In this document: piece after piece, positions 1-8,586 of the stretch
Layout of the letters: every line of letters starts with the position of its first letter
Position numbering within the stretch: the stretch's first letter is position 1
NCBI GenBank assembly: GCA_029858565.1
Contig: JAOUEV010000013.1
Span: forward strand, 1-61,543
Reading direction: 5' to 3'
Source: Nitrospirota bacterium
GTDB lineage: Bacteria > Nitrospirota > UBA9217
Length of the DNA stretch: 61,543 bases
The notes under the pieces: generated by a model
Seen by the model: only the letters and a program-made list of their open reading frames with translations
Told to the model about the DNA's origin: nothing
Databases searched by the model: none
Translations under genes and position numbers: made by a program

Positions 1-227
1 CTACGAGGCAGCGCCTTCTATCCGAATATTGTTCATCGGCTCGCAGCTTCGCTCCACGCTTCCTTCCCACACTTGGTCGCCCTCATGCAGTTGCGCTTCG
101 CTTCGTTCGCTGTGATCAGCTTACGGTGGGACTCACACCCACAAGAGTGCGCCCATGCTGGGCGCACAAAAGAAAAGGCCGTCCTCTTCAAGAACGGCCT
201 TCTGATTCCTATGATCGTCTTCATTCT
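1..227. other. Gene-free edge region with hairpin
   Basis: No convincing gene is seen here. The stretch has low-complexity GCTTCGCT-like runs and a perfect 9-bp inverted repeat with a 3-nt loop at 147-167 (GTGCGCCCA/TGGGCGCAC). The downstream part carries the terminator of the FecR-domain gene. It may be part of a dispersed repeat or a structured noncoding element cut by the window edge, but its family is not recognised. Confidence 0.4.
168..201 (-). terminator. Intrinsic terminator of the FecR-domain gene
   Basis: On the minus strand the stem AAGGCCGT/ACGGCCTT (175-182 with 194-201) is followed by a T-rich tract (168-174). It lies about 27 bases after the stop codon of the FecR-domain gene. 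Confidence 0.8.
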
Positions 228-989
228 TTATAAGGCAAGCTGTCGGTCCCGCTCCTGATTCCACTTCACCCAGTCATCCATATCCTGCTGGGCATTGAAT
301 TCCTCTGGTTTTGAGGCAAGCCCCTGCGGAGAGATCGTTATCTGCTGAAAGGACTTCACGATTACATGCCACTCCTCCATCGTTACTTCATGATAAGGAG
401 GCGGAACTTCATGGGGACCGGAAACCGGGACCGGAGGCCCTGACGCAGGCGTTTTCTGCGACGTACCCTGCTGTTTTCCATCGACATACACGGAACCGTC
501 ATACACTTTGATCATGGCGGAATTGTCATCCTCGACATTTACGCGATAGACCGTTCCGCGCACGCCGGCAACGGCATTCACCGTCTTGACTTCGACCTTC
601 GAATCGGAGGTTACCAACTTCTTCACATTCGCCCAAAGTTTGCCACCTCCCATATCTACCTTTACTTTCTTATTTTGTGTTTTCGCGTCAAAGGAAAGGT
701 CTTCCATCCTTACGACAGACTTTTCTGCAAAGCGCATGATCGTTCCATCAGGAAATCGCAATTCCACCCGGGACCGTTCCCCCACCCTGATTTCCTGGTT
801 CGATTGGACCCTATCATTCTTCCTGAGAACGGCACCTGCCTTCCCGGCACCTTTGGCATAAACATAAGCTTTACCATCCACCATTGTGGCTACAGCCTGA
901 CTATCGTCGGCATGCAGTGATATCGCTGCAAGAAAGAATGCGAACAGAACGATGCTTGACAAATAGAACAGTCTTTTTCTAATACTCAT
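228..989 (-). CDS. Secreted FecR-domain protein
   Basis: The 253-residue product starts with an N-terminal signal peptide (hydrophobic residues about 9-27, ending near LHA). A FecR-type beta-rich domain spans roughly residues 45-170, with the typical run of RVELRFPDGTIMRF followed by VNAVAGVRGTVYRV. The C-terminal 80 residues are Pro-rich, then polar. Stand-alone FecR-domain proteins of this type are exported and bind cell-wall or surface components; they are not the TonB-linked sigma regulator, because no cytoplasmic FecR N-terminus or sigma factor gene is present. It belongs to a cluster of exported proteins running to 5733. The exact role is unknown. Confidence 0.75.
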   Translation of the reverse strand: MSIRKRLFYLSSIVLFAFFLAAISLHADDSQAVATMVDGKAYVYAKGAGKAGAVLRKNDRVQSNQEIRVGERSRVELRFPDGTIMRFAEKSVVRMEDLSFDAKTQNKKVKVDMGGGKLWANVKKLVTSDSKVEVKTVNAVAGVRGTVYRVNVEDDNSAMIKVYDGSVYVDGKQQGTSQKTPASGPPVPVSGPHEVPPPYHEVTMEEWHVIVKSFQQITISPQGLASKPEEFNAQQDMDDWVKWNQERDRQLAL

Positions 990-1108
990 AATACAATCCT
1001 CCAGACTATGTATGCTTCCTGCTACACAGTGAACACAGTAGCATGGTGATCACCTGCAGTTTGTCCCCACATGACTTCCGCATGAGGACGATAACACCTC
1101 GTTCAGTA

Positions 1109-2170
1109 CTAATAAACTATAATGACCCTGCAATATTGAAGAAAATCACCTTTTTTGCTCAGCTCCCGAAGCATATTCGCATCTGACTGGCCAAGTACGA
1201 TATCGGTCCTCGCGGCACCTGCTGCCTTTACTCCTCTTATCACGGCCGGGTTATCAGTGACACGGAAATTATTAGCTGCAGCGTTCACATCCTTCGCGTA
1301 TCCAGCGACGCCCTGCTCCACCGCATTCGTTCTGGTAACAACTTGTCCGACATAAATCTCCTGGCCCTGGGCGTCTATGATCTTCGGCAACAGCGCAGGC
1401 TTCAGACCGAGCCCTCTGCCATCAATGACTATGCCTGTTGCTTTGCCGCCTTTAAACTGTGCAGAAGACTGATCAGCGCCCGACGATGGTGTCGCTGGCA
1501 GTGCCTGCACGGTCTTCGGCGGTTCCGGCTTTTTTTCCTGCGGTGCCGGTTGAGGGACCTGTGCCTTTGGCTCCTGCTTCTGAGGTTCAGGGCGTTTCTC
1601 AGGCTGTACCGAAGGTGGGACCGCCGGTGGCCGCTGCTGTGGCATCGATTGTTTTTGTTCTACAGTCGATGGTATTTTATAGGAAGGTGGAGGTAATGGC
1701 ATAGTCCCCTTGGCTCCAAAAGAATCCGGGACAACGGCATCCATGAGCGCACCCGCGAGCGGCATGGCAACCAGCACCTCCACTGCGCCGTCGGACATAT
1801 ACTGCGTTTTGACGATCCTTGCCCCTTTTACAATACCGTCGACGCGTGTTCTGATAATATCGCTTTTCGTCATGAAATTCTCGACGACCGTCTCAGAATC
1901 AACACGAACGCCTTTGACGATCTCCAGGAGATTGCGGTAGGCGACGACCTGTGCAGCGCGGGACGCCATGGCGCGGGATTGCGCTGGATTCACGGCTGTC
2001 GGTGGTGGAACGCCTATACCGGTTGCATAGACCTCTCCTGCTGTCCAGTTGATCGACCCCTGACCGACTGTTTCCACGGCATCAGAGGGACTAAACGACT
2101 GGGTCCACGCCGGTGCGGTCATCGAGAGTATCAGCACGAGAACCGTGAAAATCCCAATTACTTTTTTCAT
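1109..2170 (-). CDS. LPP20-like secreted protein with Pro-rich linker
   Basis: The start at 2170 is chosen because GGAG lies 6 bases upstream, which is better supported than the in-frame ATG at 2182. The product of about 353 residues begins with a signal peptide (MKKVIGIFTVLVL, cleavage near AWTQ). The N-terminal half has the LPP20-type core, with RAMASRAAQVVAYRNLLE, a VDSETVVENFM helix and a DGAVEVLVAMPL strand. A Pro/Gln/Lys-rich linker (about residues 160-235) follows, then a C-terminal domain containing VIDGRGLGLKPALLPKI. It is a close paralogue of the gene at 4885-5733, which lacks the long linker. Members of this group are envelope-associated; no catalytic function is known. It probably acts in the periplasm or at the outer membrane. 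Confidence 0.7.
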   Translation of the reverse strand: MKKVIGIFTVLVLILSMTAPAWTQSFSPSDAVETVGQGSINWTAGEVYATGIGVPPPTAVNPAQSRAMASRAAQVVAYRNLLEIVKGVRVDSETVVENFMTKSDIIRTRVDGIVKGARIVKTQYMSDGAVEVLVAMPLAGALMDAVVPDSFGAKGTMPLPPPSYKIPSTVEQKQSMPQQRPPAVPPSVQPEKRPEPQKQEPKAQVPQPAPQEKKPEPPKTVQALPATPSSGADQSSAQFKGGKATGIVIDGRGLGLKPALLPKIIDAQGQEIYVGQVVTRTNAVEQGVAGYAKDVNAAANNFRVTDNPAVIRGVKAAGAARTDIVLGQSDANMLRELSKKGDFLQYCRVIIVY

Positions 2171-2210
2171 GTGACGCTCCATTTCAGGTTACGCTGTAGA
2201 TATCCAACGA

Positions 2211-3602
2211 TCACGGGATAGTAAAATCCTGGACCGTTTCCTTGCCCGCGATCACTGAAACTTGTTGGTTCACGGTCCTGCCTCCTACGGTGACGGATAA
2301 TTTGTATTGTCCGGGAGAAAGCCCTTCTATCCGGTAGGTGCCATCCTGATCAATAGGTATGCCGAAGCTAGTGGTACCATCACGATAAAAGACATCTCCC
2401 TCGTCCAGAGGCTTTCCGTTAGAGCCGGTCACCTTTCCCCGGATAACGCCACCTGGAGCGAGGATAAAATCCTTTCGATATACCTTGCCTTGCTCGATAT
2501 CTACAGCATAGGACGATTTTGCGAATCCGGAACCCTTCAATTCTAAGCGATATTTTCCTGCGTTGGCTACCGCAACAACGTATCTTCCATCGCTGAAAGG
2601 ATGTTGAGTGCCCCTACCGTCTTTCCAAAGCACCGCTGTCCCTTTTGCGACCGTTCCCCCTGAAGACGCGTGCACCTGCCCTGAAATCAGAGCTGTATGT
2701 TGTCTGTCGTCCAGTCGTCGCCCAAGCCGTTTCTCTTTAGGAAACGGCAGTTCATCTACCATCACGGTACGGTCTTCCTCCTTAAAGATCGTAAAGAAGG
2801 TGGCTTTGTCCACATCGAGAAAACCGCCCTTGTAGACACCGGGCATTTCAATACCGTCAAGACGAAGAATGATATGGAAGGGATCAACAAAATGCTGGGA
2901 ATGCTCGGCATCACTGAAGACCCATCCCGTGTCAGGATAATATATTTCTAGATAAGCGTGAAAACCGCCGTCGTTTACCTTTACGCCCCAATATTCCTTG
3001 GAAAATCCCCATTCGTATCCCGGCGGCAGGTACCCGTGGGCGACCCGTGCAGGAATGCCCGCCGCACGGAGCATTGCGACAGCAAGATTCGAGTAGCCGA
3101 CGCAATAGGCCTTGCGAAATTTGAATGCTGAAACAGCATCAGCAGGAACAGTAATGGACGAATCAAAGGTCAGACTATCGGCAATCCATGAGAGAATGCT
3201 GTTCGCTGCTTCATGAGCATACCGGCTTCCCGCGGTTATTTCCTGTGCTTTACGCATGAGAGCGCCATCGTTCGACTGGCGGTCCTTTTCCGATGCGAGA
3301 TACTGTCGATAGTTCGCCGGGATCAGCCCTGAGGGGATGGGAAAAGGGACCCTTGTTTTCAAGGGGGTCATCCGGGACGTGACCTGAACACGCTTGCTGA
3401 ACTCATCCTGACTGATCACCTTCTGGCTGAAGGATTCGTTCGAATAATCGGGAATGAATGCGACACCGCGTGGATTTACGATGTCATAGATCACCGTATG
3501 CTCCCCTTCCAGGATCTTAAGATCCGCAGAAGCACTGATTGGAATAAGGATTGCCCCGGTGACAATGATGACCTGTAGGATATAGCGTATTATATTGTAC
3601 AT
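2211..3602 (-). CDS. Exported transglutaminase-like protein with carboxypeptidase-regulatory repeats
   Basis: The 463-residue protein has a signal peptide (residues 1-26, ending SASA). A transglutaminase-like papain-fold domain lies at about 110-260, with the expected triad: Cys167 in KAYCVGYS, His215 in GGFHAYLEIYY and Asp231 in FSDAEH. Two carboxypeptidase-regulatory-like beta-sandwich repeats follow (about 310-390 and 392-463; GVIRGKVTGSNGKPL is typical). Such proteins may cleave or crosslink peptide bonds of surface proteins or peptidoglycan; the substrate is unknown. The start codon lies only 3 bases after the T-tract of the preceding gene's terminator and has no clear ribosome binding site, so the start or its expression is unusual. 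Confidence 0.75.
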   Translation of the reverse strand: MYNIIRYILQVIIVTGAILIPISASADLKILEGEHTVIYDIVNPRGVAFIPDYSNESFSQKVISQDEFSKRVQVTSRMTPLKTRVPFPIPSGLIPANYRQYLASEKDRQSNDGALMRKAQEITAGSRYAHEAANSILSWIADSLTFDSSITVPADAVSAFKFRKAYCVGYSNLAVAMLRAAGIPARVAHGYLPPGYEWGFSKEYWGVKVNDGGFHAYLEIYYPDTGWVFSDAEHSQHFVDPFHIILRLDGIEMPGVYKGGFLDVDKATFFTIFKEEDRTVMVDELPFPKEKRLGRRLDDRQHTALISGQVHASSGGTVAKGTAVLWKDGRGTQHPFSDGRYVVAVANAGKYRLELKGSGFAKSSYAVDIEQGKVYRKDFILAPGGVIRGKVTGSNGKPLDEGDVFYRDGTTSFGIPIDQDGTYRIEGLSPGQYKLSVTVGGRTVNQQVSVIAGKETVQDFTIP

Positions 3603-3605
3603 AAT

Positions 3606-3642
3606 AAAAAGAGCCCGCTCCCCACCTGAAGGAGAGCGGGCC
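3606..3642 (-). terminator. Intrinsic terminator after the TPR/SLH lipoprotein gene
   Basis: The minus-strand stem GCCCGCTC/GAGCGGGC (arms 3634-3641 and 3613-3620) is followed by TCTTTTTATT. It separates the lipoprotein gene (stop at 3655) from the transglutaminase-like gene, whose ATG begins at 3602. Confidence 0.85.
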
Positions 3643-3654
3643 GTTTACCTACTT

Positions 3655-4830
3655 TCAGAATTTCAGCTGACTCTTGAATTCACGGATCGCAAGTAATGCG
3701 TCCGCTCCGGTCACTGCGTCTCCAGGACGGAACTCACCGGTCGCTTTGTCCGCTTCCAGGAAATTCCTGGATGTTACGGTCATAACGGCGCTGAATGCGT
3801 AGTGATCGTTCCGCACATCGGGGAAAGGCGATGTGGCGCCCAGGAACTTGGTGGCCAGTTTTTCATCACCTGTCACCTTGATCAGGATGTCCTCGAGCAT
3901 GAGGGCAAACTCTGCCTTGGTGATCAGTTTATCTGGTTCAAAGGTATGGTTCGGTCCAGCTTCTAGTCCACGGATCTGCAACTTAAGCACGGTCTCGATG
4001 CTCGGTTTGAGCCAGTGGTCCTGGATATCGGTCGCCGCAGCCATTTTCACCGTACTTTCCGGTGAGAACCGCGTGCTTGATTCGGTCGGGGCCTTGAACG
4101 AGGTATCATAGGTCTTGGTCCCCCGTTTGGTGAAAAGCTTTTCAATGTTCATCTCCTGGTCGAACAGCGCCGCAACATCCGCCCTGTCGATCTTGAGGAT
4201 CAATGCGATCTTCTTGCCTATTTCACTGCCCGGCGCCGCGCGCTGGATCTTCTGGATCACCGCCCACTCGGCATTGGCTTCGGCGACAAAATCTCGATTC
4301 ATATCAAGCACGGCACGGAACATGGCCGCTGCCTTGTCGAAATCGAGCGCCATCTTATAGCACATTCCGGTATAGTAATAGAGCCGTGGATTGTTCGGTT
4401 CTTTCTCGTTCGCGGCCTTGAACTCCCGCTCCGCGGACTTGACGAGCTCTCCGACCAGTTTCTGGTCCTTTTCCATCTGGAGCGCATAGAGCCGGATCAT
4501 ACCGACACGTGATTCGATGCCTTTTGTCTCGAGGCCTTTTGCTTTTTCCATGGCTTCATAAGCCTGCCTGAAGTCGCCTTTTTTTCCAAGGGCAAGCCCC
4601 CTGCCAATATAGCCGAGCGGGGACTTGGGATCGAGCGATACCGCGCGGTCAAATGAACGCATTGCATCATCGAGCTGGTCTTTTTCCAGATACCTCAATC
4701 CCTGATTATAGTGATACTCGGGCGTATCAAGCACTGATGTCGATGGTGCCGCCTTCGGGCCGCAACCGCCAACCACCAGGGCAACGAGAGCCGCCAGAAG
4801 AACGACTAAACGATAGAATCTGCTATGCAT
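3655..4830 (-). CDS. TPR lipoprotein with SLH domains
   Basis: The start at 4830 is set by a strong GGAGGT 7 bases upstream; the longer frame to 4863 lacks one. The product of about 391 residues has a lipoprotein signal peptide with lipobox VVGGC (Cys about 23). At least three tetratricopeptide repeats follow (YHYNQGLRYLEKDQLDDAMRSFDRAV, then YIGRGLALGKKGDFRQAYEAM, then LYYYTGMCYKMALDFDKAAAMF). The C-terminal half has two S-layer-homology-like segments (FPDVRNDHYAFSAV and the IQDHWLKPSIETVL region). It is likely anchored in the outer membrane as a scaffold that binds partner envelope proteins or cell-wall polymer. Neighbouring genes encode other exported proteins. Confidence 0.8.
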   Translation of the reverse strand: MHSRFYRLVVLLAALVALVVGGCGPKAAPSTSVLDTPEYHYNQGLRYLEKDQLDDAMRSFDRAVSLDPKSPLGYIGRGLALGKKGDFRQAYEAMEKAKGLETKGIESRVGMIRLYALQMEKDQKLVGELVKSAEREFKAANEKEPNNPRLYYYTGMCYKMALDFDKAAAMFRAVLDMNRDFVAEANAEWAVIQKIQRAAPGSEIGKKIALILKIDRADVAALFDQEMNIEKLFTKRGTKTYDTSFKAPTESSTRFSPESTVKMAAATDIQDHWLKPSIETVLKLQIRGLEAGPNHTFEPDKLITKAEFALMLEDILIKVTGDEKLATKFLGATSPFPDVRNDHYAFSAVMTVTSRNFLEADKATGEFRPGDAVTGADALLAIREFKSQLKF

Positions 4831-4884
4831 GGAAAGACCTCCATTGGATGAGTTGATCTGCAACCGGATTGGCCTGGTCGATCC

Positions 4885-5733
4885 TTAATCGACAAGAATG
4901 ATGACCCGGCATTTCTCCAAAAAGCTCAGGTTCTGTGCAGCACCCTGCAGCATCGCGGCATCTGCGTTGGATATGACGACATCTACCCTTGCATCACCGG
5001 TGGTCTTTATGGCTTTGACCATGAGCGGTTTGTCTGTCACTCGCGGGTTCTGCTGAGCCTGGCCCTGGTCCTTCAAATAACCAACCATTCCTTCGCGAAC
5101 AGCCCAATCACGATTTATCCATGCTGATCCGTATACTTCCTTCCCATCCTCGTTCAGCACCTTGGGGGCCATTGCCGGACGTACGCCAAGTCCACGCGCG
5201 TCAACAATAAGACCCGTGAAGGCCTGTCCTGATGCAGACGGTGCGACCGCCATGGGAGCGGCGGGAGGTGTCTTGGGAAGCAGTTGGTCAGCAAGCGCGC
5301 CGGTCAGTTTCATACCGACCGTGACCTCTACCGATCCGTCGGACATATACTTCTTGTCCATGATCATCGCCCCTTGGACAAAACCGCTCACCTGGGTGCG
5401 GATCACGTCGCTGGTAACCATGAAGTTCTCGACCGTGGTTTGAGAATCCACGCGCACCCCTTTTACGGACTCCAATAGATTCCGATAAGCGACGACCTGC
5501 GCTGCCCGCTCGGCCATGGCCCGGGCCTGGGCGGGATTCGCCGGATTCGCCGGTGGCGCACCGATGCCTACCGCAGTGATCACACTGGTGGTCCAGTCGA
5601 TCTTGCCCGAGGAACCGACCGAGGTCTCAACATCCTTGACTGTTCCGATCATCTGGGCATGCACCGGATTTGACAACACCCCGACCAGCAATACTGCTGC
5701 AAGAACAAACATTAACAATCCTTTCGCTGTCAT
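4885..5733 (-). CDS. LPP20-like secreted protein
   Basis: The start at 5733 is marked by AAGGAGGT 5 bases upstream; the longer in-frame extension to 5964 encodes no signal peptide and is rejected. The product of about 282 residues has a clear signal peptide (LLMFVLAAVLLVGVLSNPVHA). The core repeats that of the protein at 1109-2170: RAMAERAAQVVAYRNLLESVKG, VENFMVTSDVIRTQVSGFVQGA, a SDGSVEVTVGMKL strand, then a C-terminal domain with IVDARGLGVRPAMAPKV. The short interdomain linker suggests that it is the ancestral form of the pair. The role is unknown; an envelope location is inferred from the signal peptide. Confidence 0.75.
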   Translation of the reverse strand: MTAKGLLMFVLAAVLLVGVLSNPVHAQMIGTVKDVETSVGSSGKIDWTTSVITAVGIGAPPANPANPAQARAMAERAAQVVAYRNLLESVKGVRVDSQTTVENFMVTSDVIRTQVSGFVQGAMIMDKKYMSDGSVEVTVGMKLTGALADQLLPKTPPAAPMAVAPSASGQAFTGLIVDARGLGVRPAMAPKVLNEDGKEVYGSAWINRDWAVREGMVGYLKDQGQAQQNPRVTDKPLMVKAIKTTGDARVDVVISNADAAMLQGAAQNLSFLEKCRVIILVD

Positions 5734-5972
5734 GACCAACCTCCTTAGAAATATAATTGCCTTATTGATGGATAGCACGTTTTTGTGAAGCAAGAGCAGG
5801 CAAAATGAACGATGTGCCGAATGATTCGCAATTACGATGTCATATAGCACTGAATGAGTCAAGGTATTTTTCCCACAACGGAGATGATGTGAGGAACGTT
5901 TTGCAATGCTGAACGCCGCATTCGCTTTCCCCTGGTCGTCGCCGGTAAATACTATGATCAGCACTGTCCGAA

Positions 5973-6551
5973 TCAGGAAAGTCGTGACTCAACAACATTC
6001 CAATTGATATTCGAAAAGAATGCCTCAATGTAATCCGCTCGTTTCAGTTGATAATCAGTTAAATAGGCATGCTCGAAAACATCCATAATGAGCAGCGGAG
6101 AACATCCCGTCAGATGGGCGACGTCATGTTCGTTGATCCATGAATTGAACAGGCGATCGCCTGCATGATCGAAATACAGGACTACCCAGCCAATTCCCCT
6201 GATGGTACCGCAGGCCTTGAAATCCTTTTCCCAAGCTTCGAGGCTTCCAAATTCCTTTTCCAATTTCCCGGCAAGTTTACCTGATCGGCTTAGGGGACCC
6301 GCACCTTTCAGATTATCAAAATACAGCTCATGAAGACGCATGCCGTTGAATTCCCAACCAAAGCGTCTCTTCAGCTCTGCATATTCAGGCACGGCAGTTT
6401 TACCATCCTTTAGCATCTGAAGCAGTATATCGCCGACCTTGTTCGTATTAGCGACGTATCCCTGATAGAGCGTCACATGGTTCTTAAGAAGCGTTTCACT
6501 GAACCCTTTCATACCGACAAGTTGAGCATAATCTTTTGCAGCATAGGGCAT
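5973..6551 (-). CDS. Superoxide dismutase, Fe/Mn type
   Basis: It converts superoxide to hydrogen peroxide and oxygen in the cytoplasm. The product of about 192 residues has the four metal ligands of the family: His25 in KNHVTLYQGYV, His74 in MRLHELYF, and Asp and His in MDVFEHAYLTDYQ (near the C-terminus). The usual DxWEHAY motif has Phe for Trp here. There is no signal peptide. The start at 6551 has GGAGGT upstream; the ATG at 6566 does not. Metal preference cannot be decided by eye. It stands alone between the envelope cluster and a divergent nuclease gene. Confidence 0.9.
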   Translation of the reverse strand: MPYAAKDYAQLVGMKGFSETLLKNHVTLYQGYVANTNKVGDILLQMLKDGKTAVPEYAELKRRFGWEFNGMRLHELYFDNLKGAGPLSRSGKLAGKLEKEFGSLEAWEKDFKACGTIRGIGWVVLYFDHAGDRLFNSWINEHDVAHLTGCSPLLIMDVFEHAYLTDYQLKRADYIEAFFSNINWNVVESRLS

Positions 6552-6621
6552 GACGCACCTCCGCACGATAGAAACTTCTTTTGTGATTTTACAATGATAG
6601 CATCTTGTCTTCTAAAACTCA

Positions 6622-6655
6622 AGTACAGCAGCACCGACAGTACAGCAGCACCGAC
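6622..6655. repeat. 17-bp tandem duplication
   Basis: AGTACAGCAGCACCGAC occurs twice in direct tandem (6622-6638 and 6639-6655) in the space between the divergent superoxide dismutase and nuclease genes. It may be a recent slippage event or may affect a promoter. Confidence 0.9.
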
Positions 6656-6717
6656 GTTTACCACCACGAGGACGGTTTTGCTTGACATACATGTGATGAC
6701 CGGCGTATTACGGGAAC

Positions 6718-7308
6718 ATGAGCATCAGATCATCATCAACCTTCACGCACATCACCTGCTGCCCGGGAAGACGACCTTCCGGGACATTCCGCATTACCTC
6801 CACGCTTCTTTTCTCGATGCTGCTTCTGTTAGCTTCCTTCCCCACGCAGAGCACAGCCGAATCGCCTACTATGGCGAAAGTGACCAGAGTGCACGACGGC
6901 GATACGGTAACACTTAGCATTGATGGTAGATCTGTCCGAGCCAGACTCATCGGGATAGATGCGCCCGAAATGGGGCAGGAGCCGTGGGGAAAGATGAGCC
7001 GTACCTATCTGAAAGGCCTGATACGGGAGATCAAAGGCCGCGTATTTATCGAAACCGATATCGTGCCGTATGATAAGTATGATCGTCTTCTGGTGTATCT
7101 CTGGACACCTGACCGCCGAAACATGCTCAATGAACGCATGATTCGCGATGGCTATGCCGTACTGTTCACCCTGCAGCCGAACAGCAGATACGCTGGCAGG
7201 TTTGTGCAGGCACTGGAGTCAGCAAAAAAATCCGGCGCCGGCATTTGGGGGCCTGAGGGTCTCAAAGAACTACCCCGGGATTACAAGAAAGCCCATCCCC
7301 GAAAATAG
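6718..7308 (+). CDS. Secreted thermonuclease (SNase-like)
   Basis: It is a Ca2+-dependent phosphodiesterase-type nuclease of the staphylococcal nuclease family. The SNase fold occupies about residues 50-180, with VTRVHDGDTVTL (catalytic Asp), RARLIGIDAPE (Arg and Asp/Glu of the active site), YDKYDRLLVYLW and ERMIRDGYAVLF. A hydrophobic stretch (about residues 27-43) ending in STAES indicates export. The N-terminal 25 residues before it look unlike a signal peptide, so the true start may be a later non-ATG codon; the annotated ATG has only a weak Shine-Dalgarno sequence. It is the only plus-strand gene of this first region. Confidence 0.85.
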   Translation: MSIRSSSTFTHITCCPGRRPSGTFRITSTLLFSMLLLLASFPTQSTAESPTMAKVTRVHDGDTVTLSIDGRSVRARLIGIDAPEMGQEPWGKMSRTYLKGLIREIKGRVFIETDIVPYDKYDRLLVYLWTPDRRNMLNERMIRDGYAVLFTLQPNSRYAGRFVQALESAKKSGAGIWGPEGLKELPRDYKKAHPRK

Positions 7309-7325
7309 ATTGTCGGTCCGGCAGT

Positions 7326-8156
7326 CTACCCTTTGACGCATGCAAGAGGTCGCACCCGGACGACTTTACGGGCAAGTCCTGCCTGGTGAGAGGCTTCGAC
7401 CACCTCGGATACGTCCTTGTAGGAACCAGGCGCCTCTTCCGCAATCCCGGAATAGGAATGTCCGCGAACAATGATCCCCTGCGTTTCAAGAGAACGTACA
7501 ATATCGCGGCCGTGCCATTGTTTCTTCGCCTGGGTACGCGACATTGCCCGTCCCGCGCCATGGCATGCCGATCCAAATGCTACTCCCATTCCCTCCTCGG
7601 TGCCCGCAAGAATGTAGGAAAAGGTGCCCATGGTCCCGCCGATCAGTACCGGCTGCCCAACATGGCGGTATTCCAGAGGCAGATCTGGCCGCCCAGGGCC
7701 AAAGGCTCGGGTTGCCCCTTTCCGGTGAACATAAACCCTCTTTTTCTTCCCATTGATCACGTGTGTTTCCACTTTACAGGTGTTATGACTGACGTCATAG
7801 AGCATCTTGAGACGCCCCTCAGGATAGATCTCCTCGAATATCTCTCTGATCAGATGCGTGATGATCTGTCGATTTGCTAGCGCACAGTTGATCCCCGCGC
7901 TCATTGCGCCGAAATAATCCTTCCCTTCCGGCGAGGTTATCGGAGCCGACGACAGTTCGCGGTCCCGGATAGGCAGTTGGAAACGCCTGGCAGCGCCTGC
8001 AAGTTTCTTCAAAGCATCGGTGCCTATCTGGTGTCCCAGCCCCCGGGACCCGCAGTGCAACGAGACGACCACATCATTCCTGCGGAGCCCCATGGCAAGG
8101 GCGGTTTTGTCGTCATACACTTCATCGATAGCCTGCACTTCGAGATAGTGGTTACC
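7326..8156 (-). pseudogene. rtcB: rtcB 3' fragment, RNA ligase cut by island
   Basis: RtcB joins RNA 2',3'-cyclic phosphate and 5'-OH ends using GTP and Mn2+. This fragment encodes the last 276 residues, beginning at the second Gly of the GSGNH motif (GNHYLEV reads into 8156). It retains VSLHCGSRGLGHQ, the HNTCKVETH and HRKGATRA metal-site segments and the terminal SACHGAGRAMSR, whose His receives the GMP. The first half lies at 31270-31869, on the other side of the 23-kb island. Joining base 8156 to base 31270 gives an intact frame, so inactivation is by insertion alone. Neither half should ligate RNA alone: the metal-binding Cys of GVGFDISCG is in the other fragment. Confidence 0.93.
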
Positions 8157-8161
8157 GCCGC

Positions 8162-8205
8162 TTTTATTTAGTAATTATAATTCACGATATTGTTATTCAC
8201 GATAT
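8162..8205 (+). repeat. Left inverted terminal repeat of the island
   Basis: TTTTATTTAGT (8162-8172) is followed by ACGATAT at 8184-8190 and 8199-8205. The right end has the same order in reverse orientation. These are likely recombinase binding sites. Confidence 0.8.
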
Positions 8206-8294
8206 TTGTAATATTATATCGCGAATATTCATGATATTCATTCTAGCAGATAAAATTTAGTAACCGTTGATAATTCTGAAGGCACGTTCAAAAT

Positions 8295-8477
8295 CTAATT
8301 TGGAGTATTTAAAACAAAAGTAAAGAGTGTTCTGCTTTTATATATTTGCTTGAGCGATGAAGAGTCACATTGTAATGCGCATCCCTGCGGAACTATAACC
8401 AATTTGATGCCATGAGGTGATTTCCAGTGTTCAGGATGTTTTTCCAGTTCGTCAATTGTCGACAGTACCAGAGACAT
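8295..8477 (-). CDS. Possible 60-residue hypothetical protein
   Basis: This short open frame (begins MSLVLSTIDELEKHPEHW) lies downstream of the GIY-YIG gene on the same strand. No family is recognised and no transmembrane segment or zinc motif is seen. It could be a chance frame in the A+T-rich island end. Confidence 0.25.
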   Translation of the reverse strand: MSLVLSTIDELEKHPEHWKSPHGIKLVIVPQGCALQCDSSSLKQIYKSRTLFTFVLNTPN

Positions 8478-8586
8478 TTAGCCTCAATAGGGGGGTAATA
8501 GGGCATCGAAATGGTCTTCAGCGCGATTAATTCTCAGGTTGGGCTTGTAGACAGTTTGCGATATGCTATTTCTATGGGAGCATTCG

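Larger units (their letters stand above)
8157..8586. other. A+T-rich left end of the island, no firm gene
   Basis: This stretch holds the left inverted repeat, two ACGATAT motifs (8184-8190 and 8199-8205) and a further ATGATATTC at 8231-8239. A 60-residue frame at 8295-8477 on the minus strand is the only sizeable open frame and is not supported by homology. The rest shows no recognisable feature; the 3' end of the defence operon transcript must stop here or run into the rtcB fragment. Confidence 0.6.

Noticed and set aside
33-258. Short open frames on both strands at the window edge.
   Set aside because: They are not protein-like and lie over a hairpin and repeated GCTTCGCT-type runs; no start context is good.
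7326-8156. The rtcB 3' fragment as a separate functional gene.
   Set aside because: It lacks the metal-site Cys and the first half of the fold, and it joins perfectly to the fragment at 31270.
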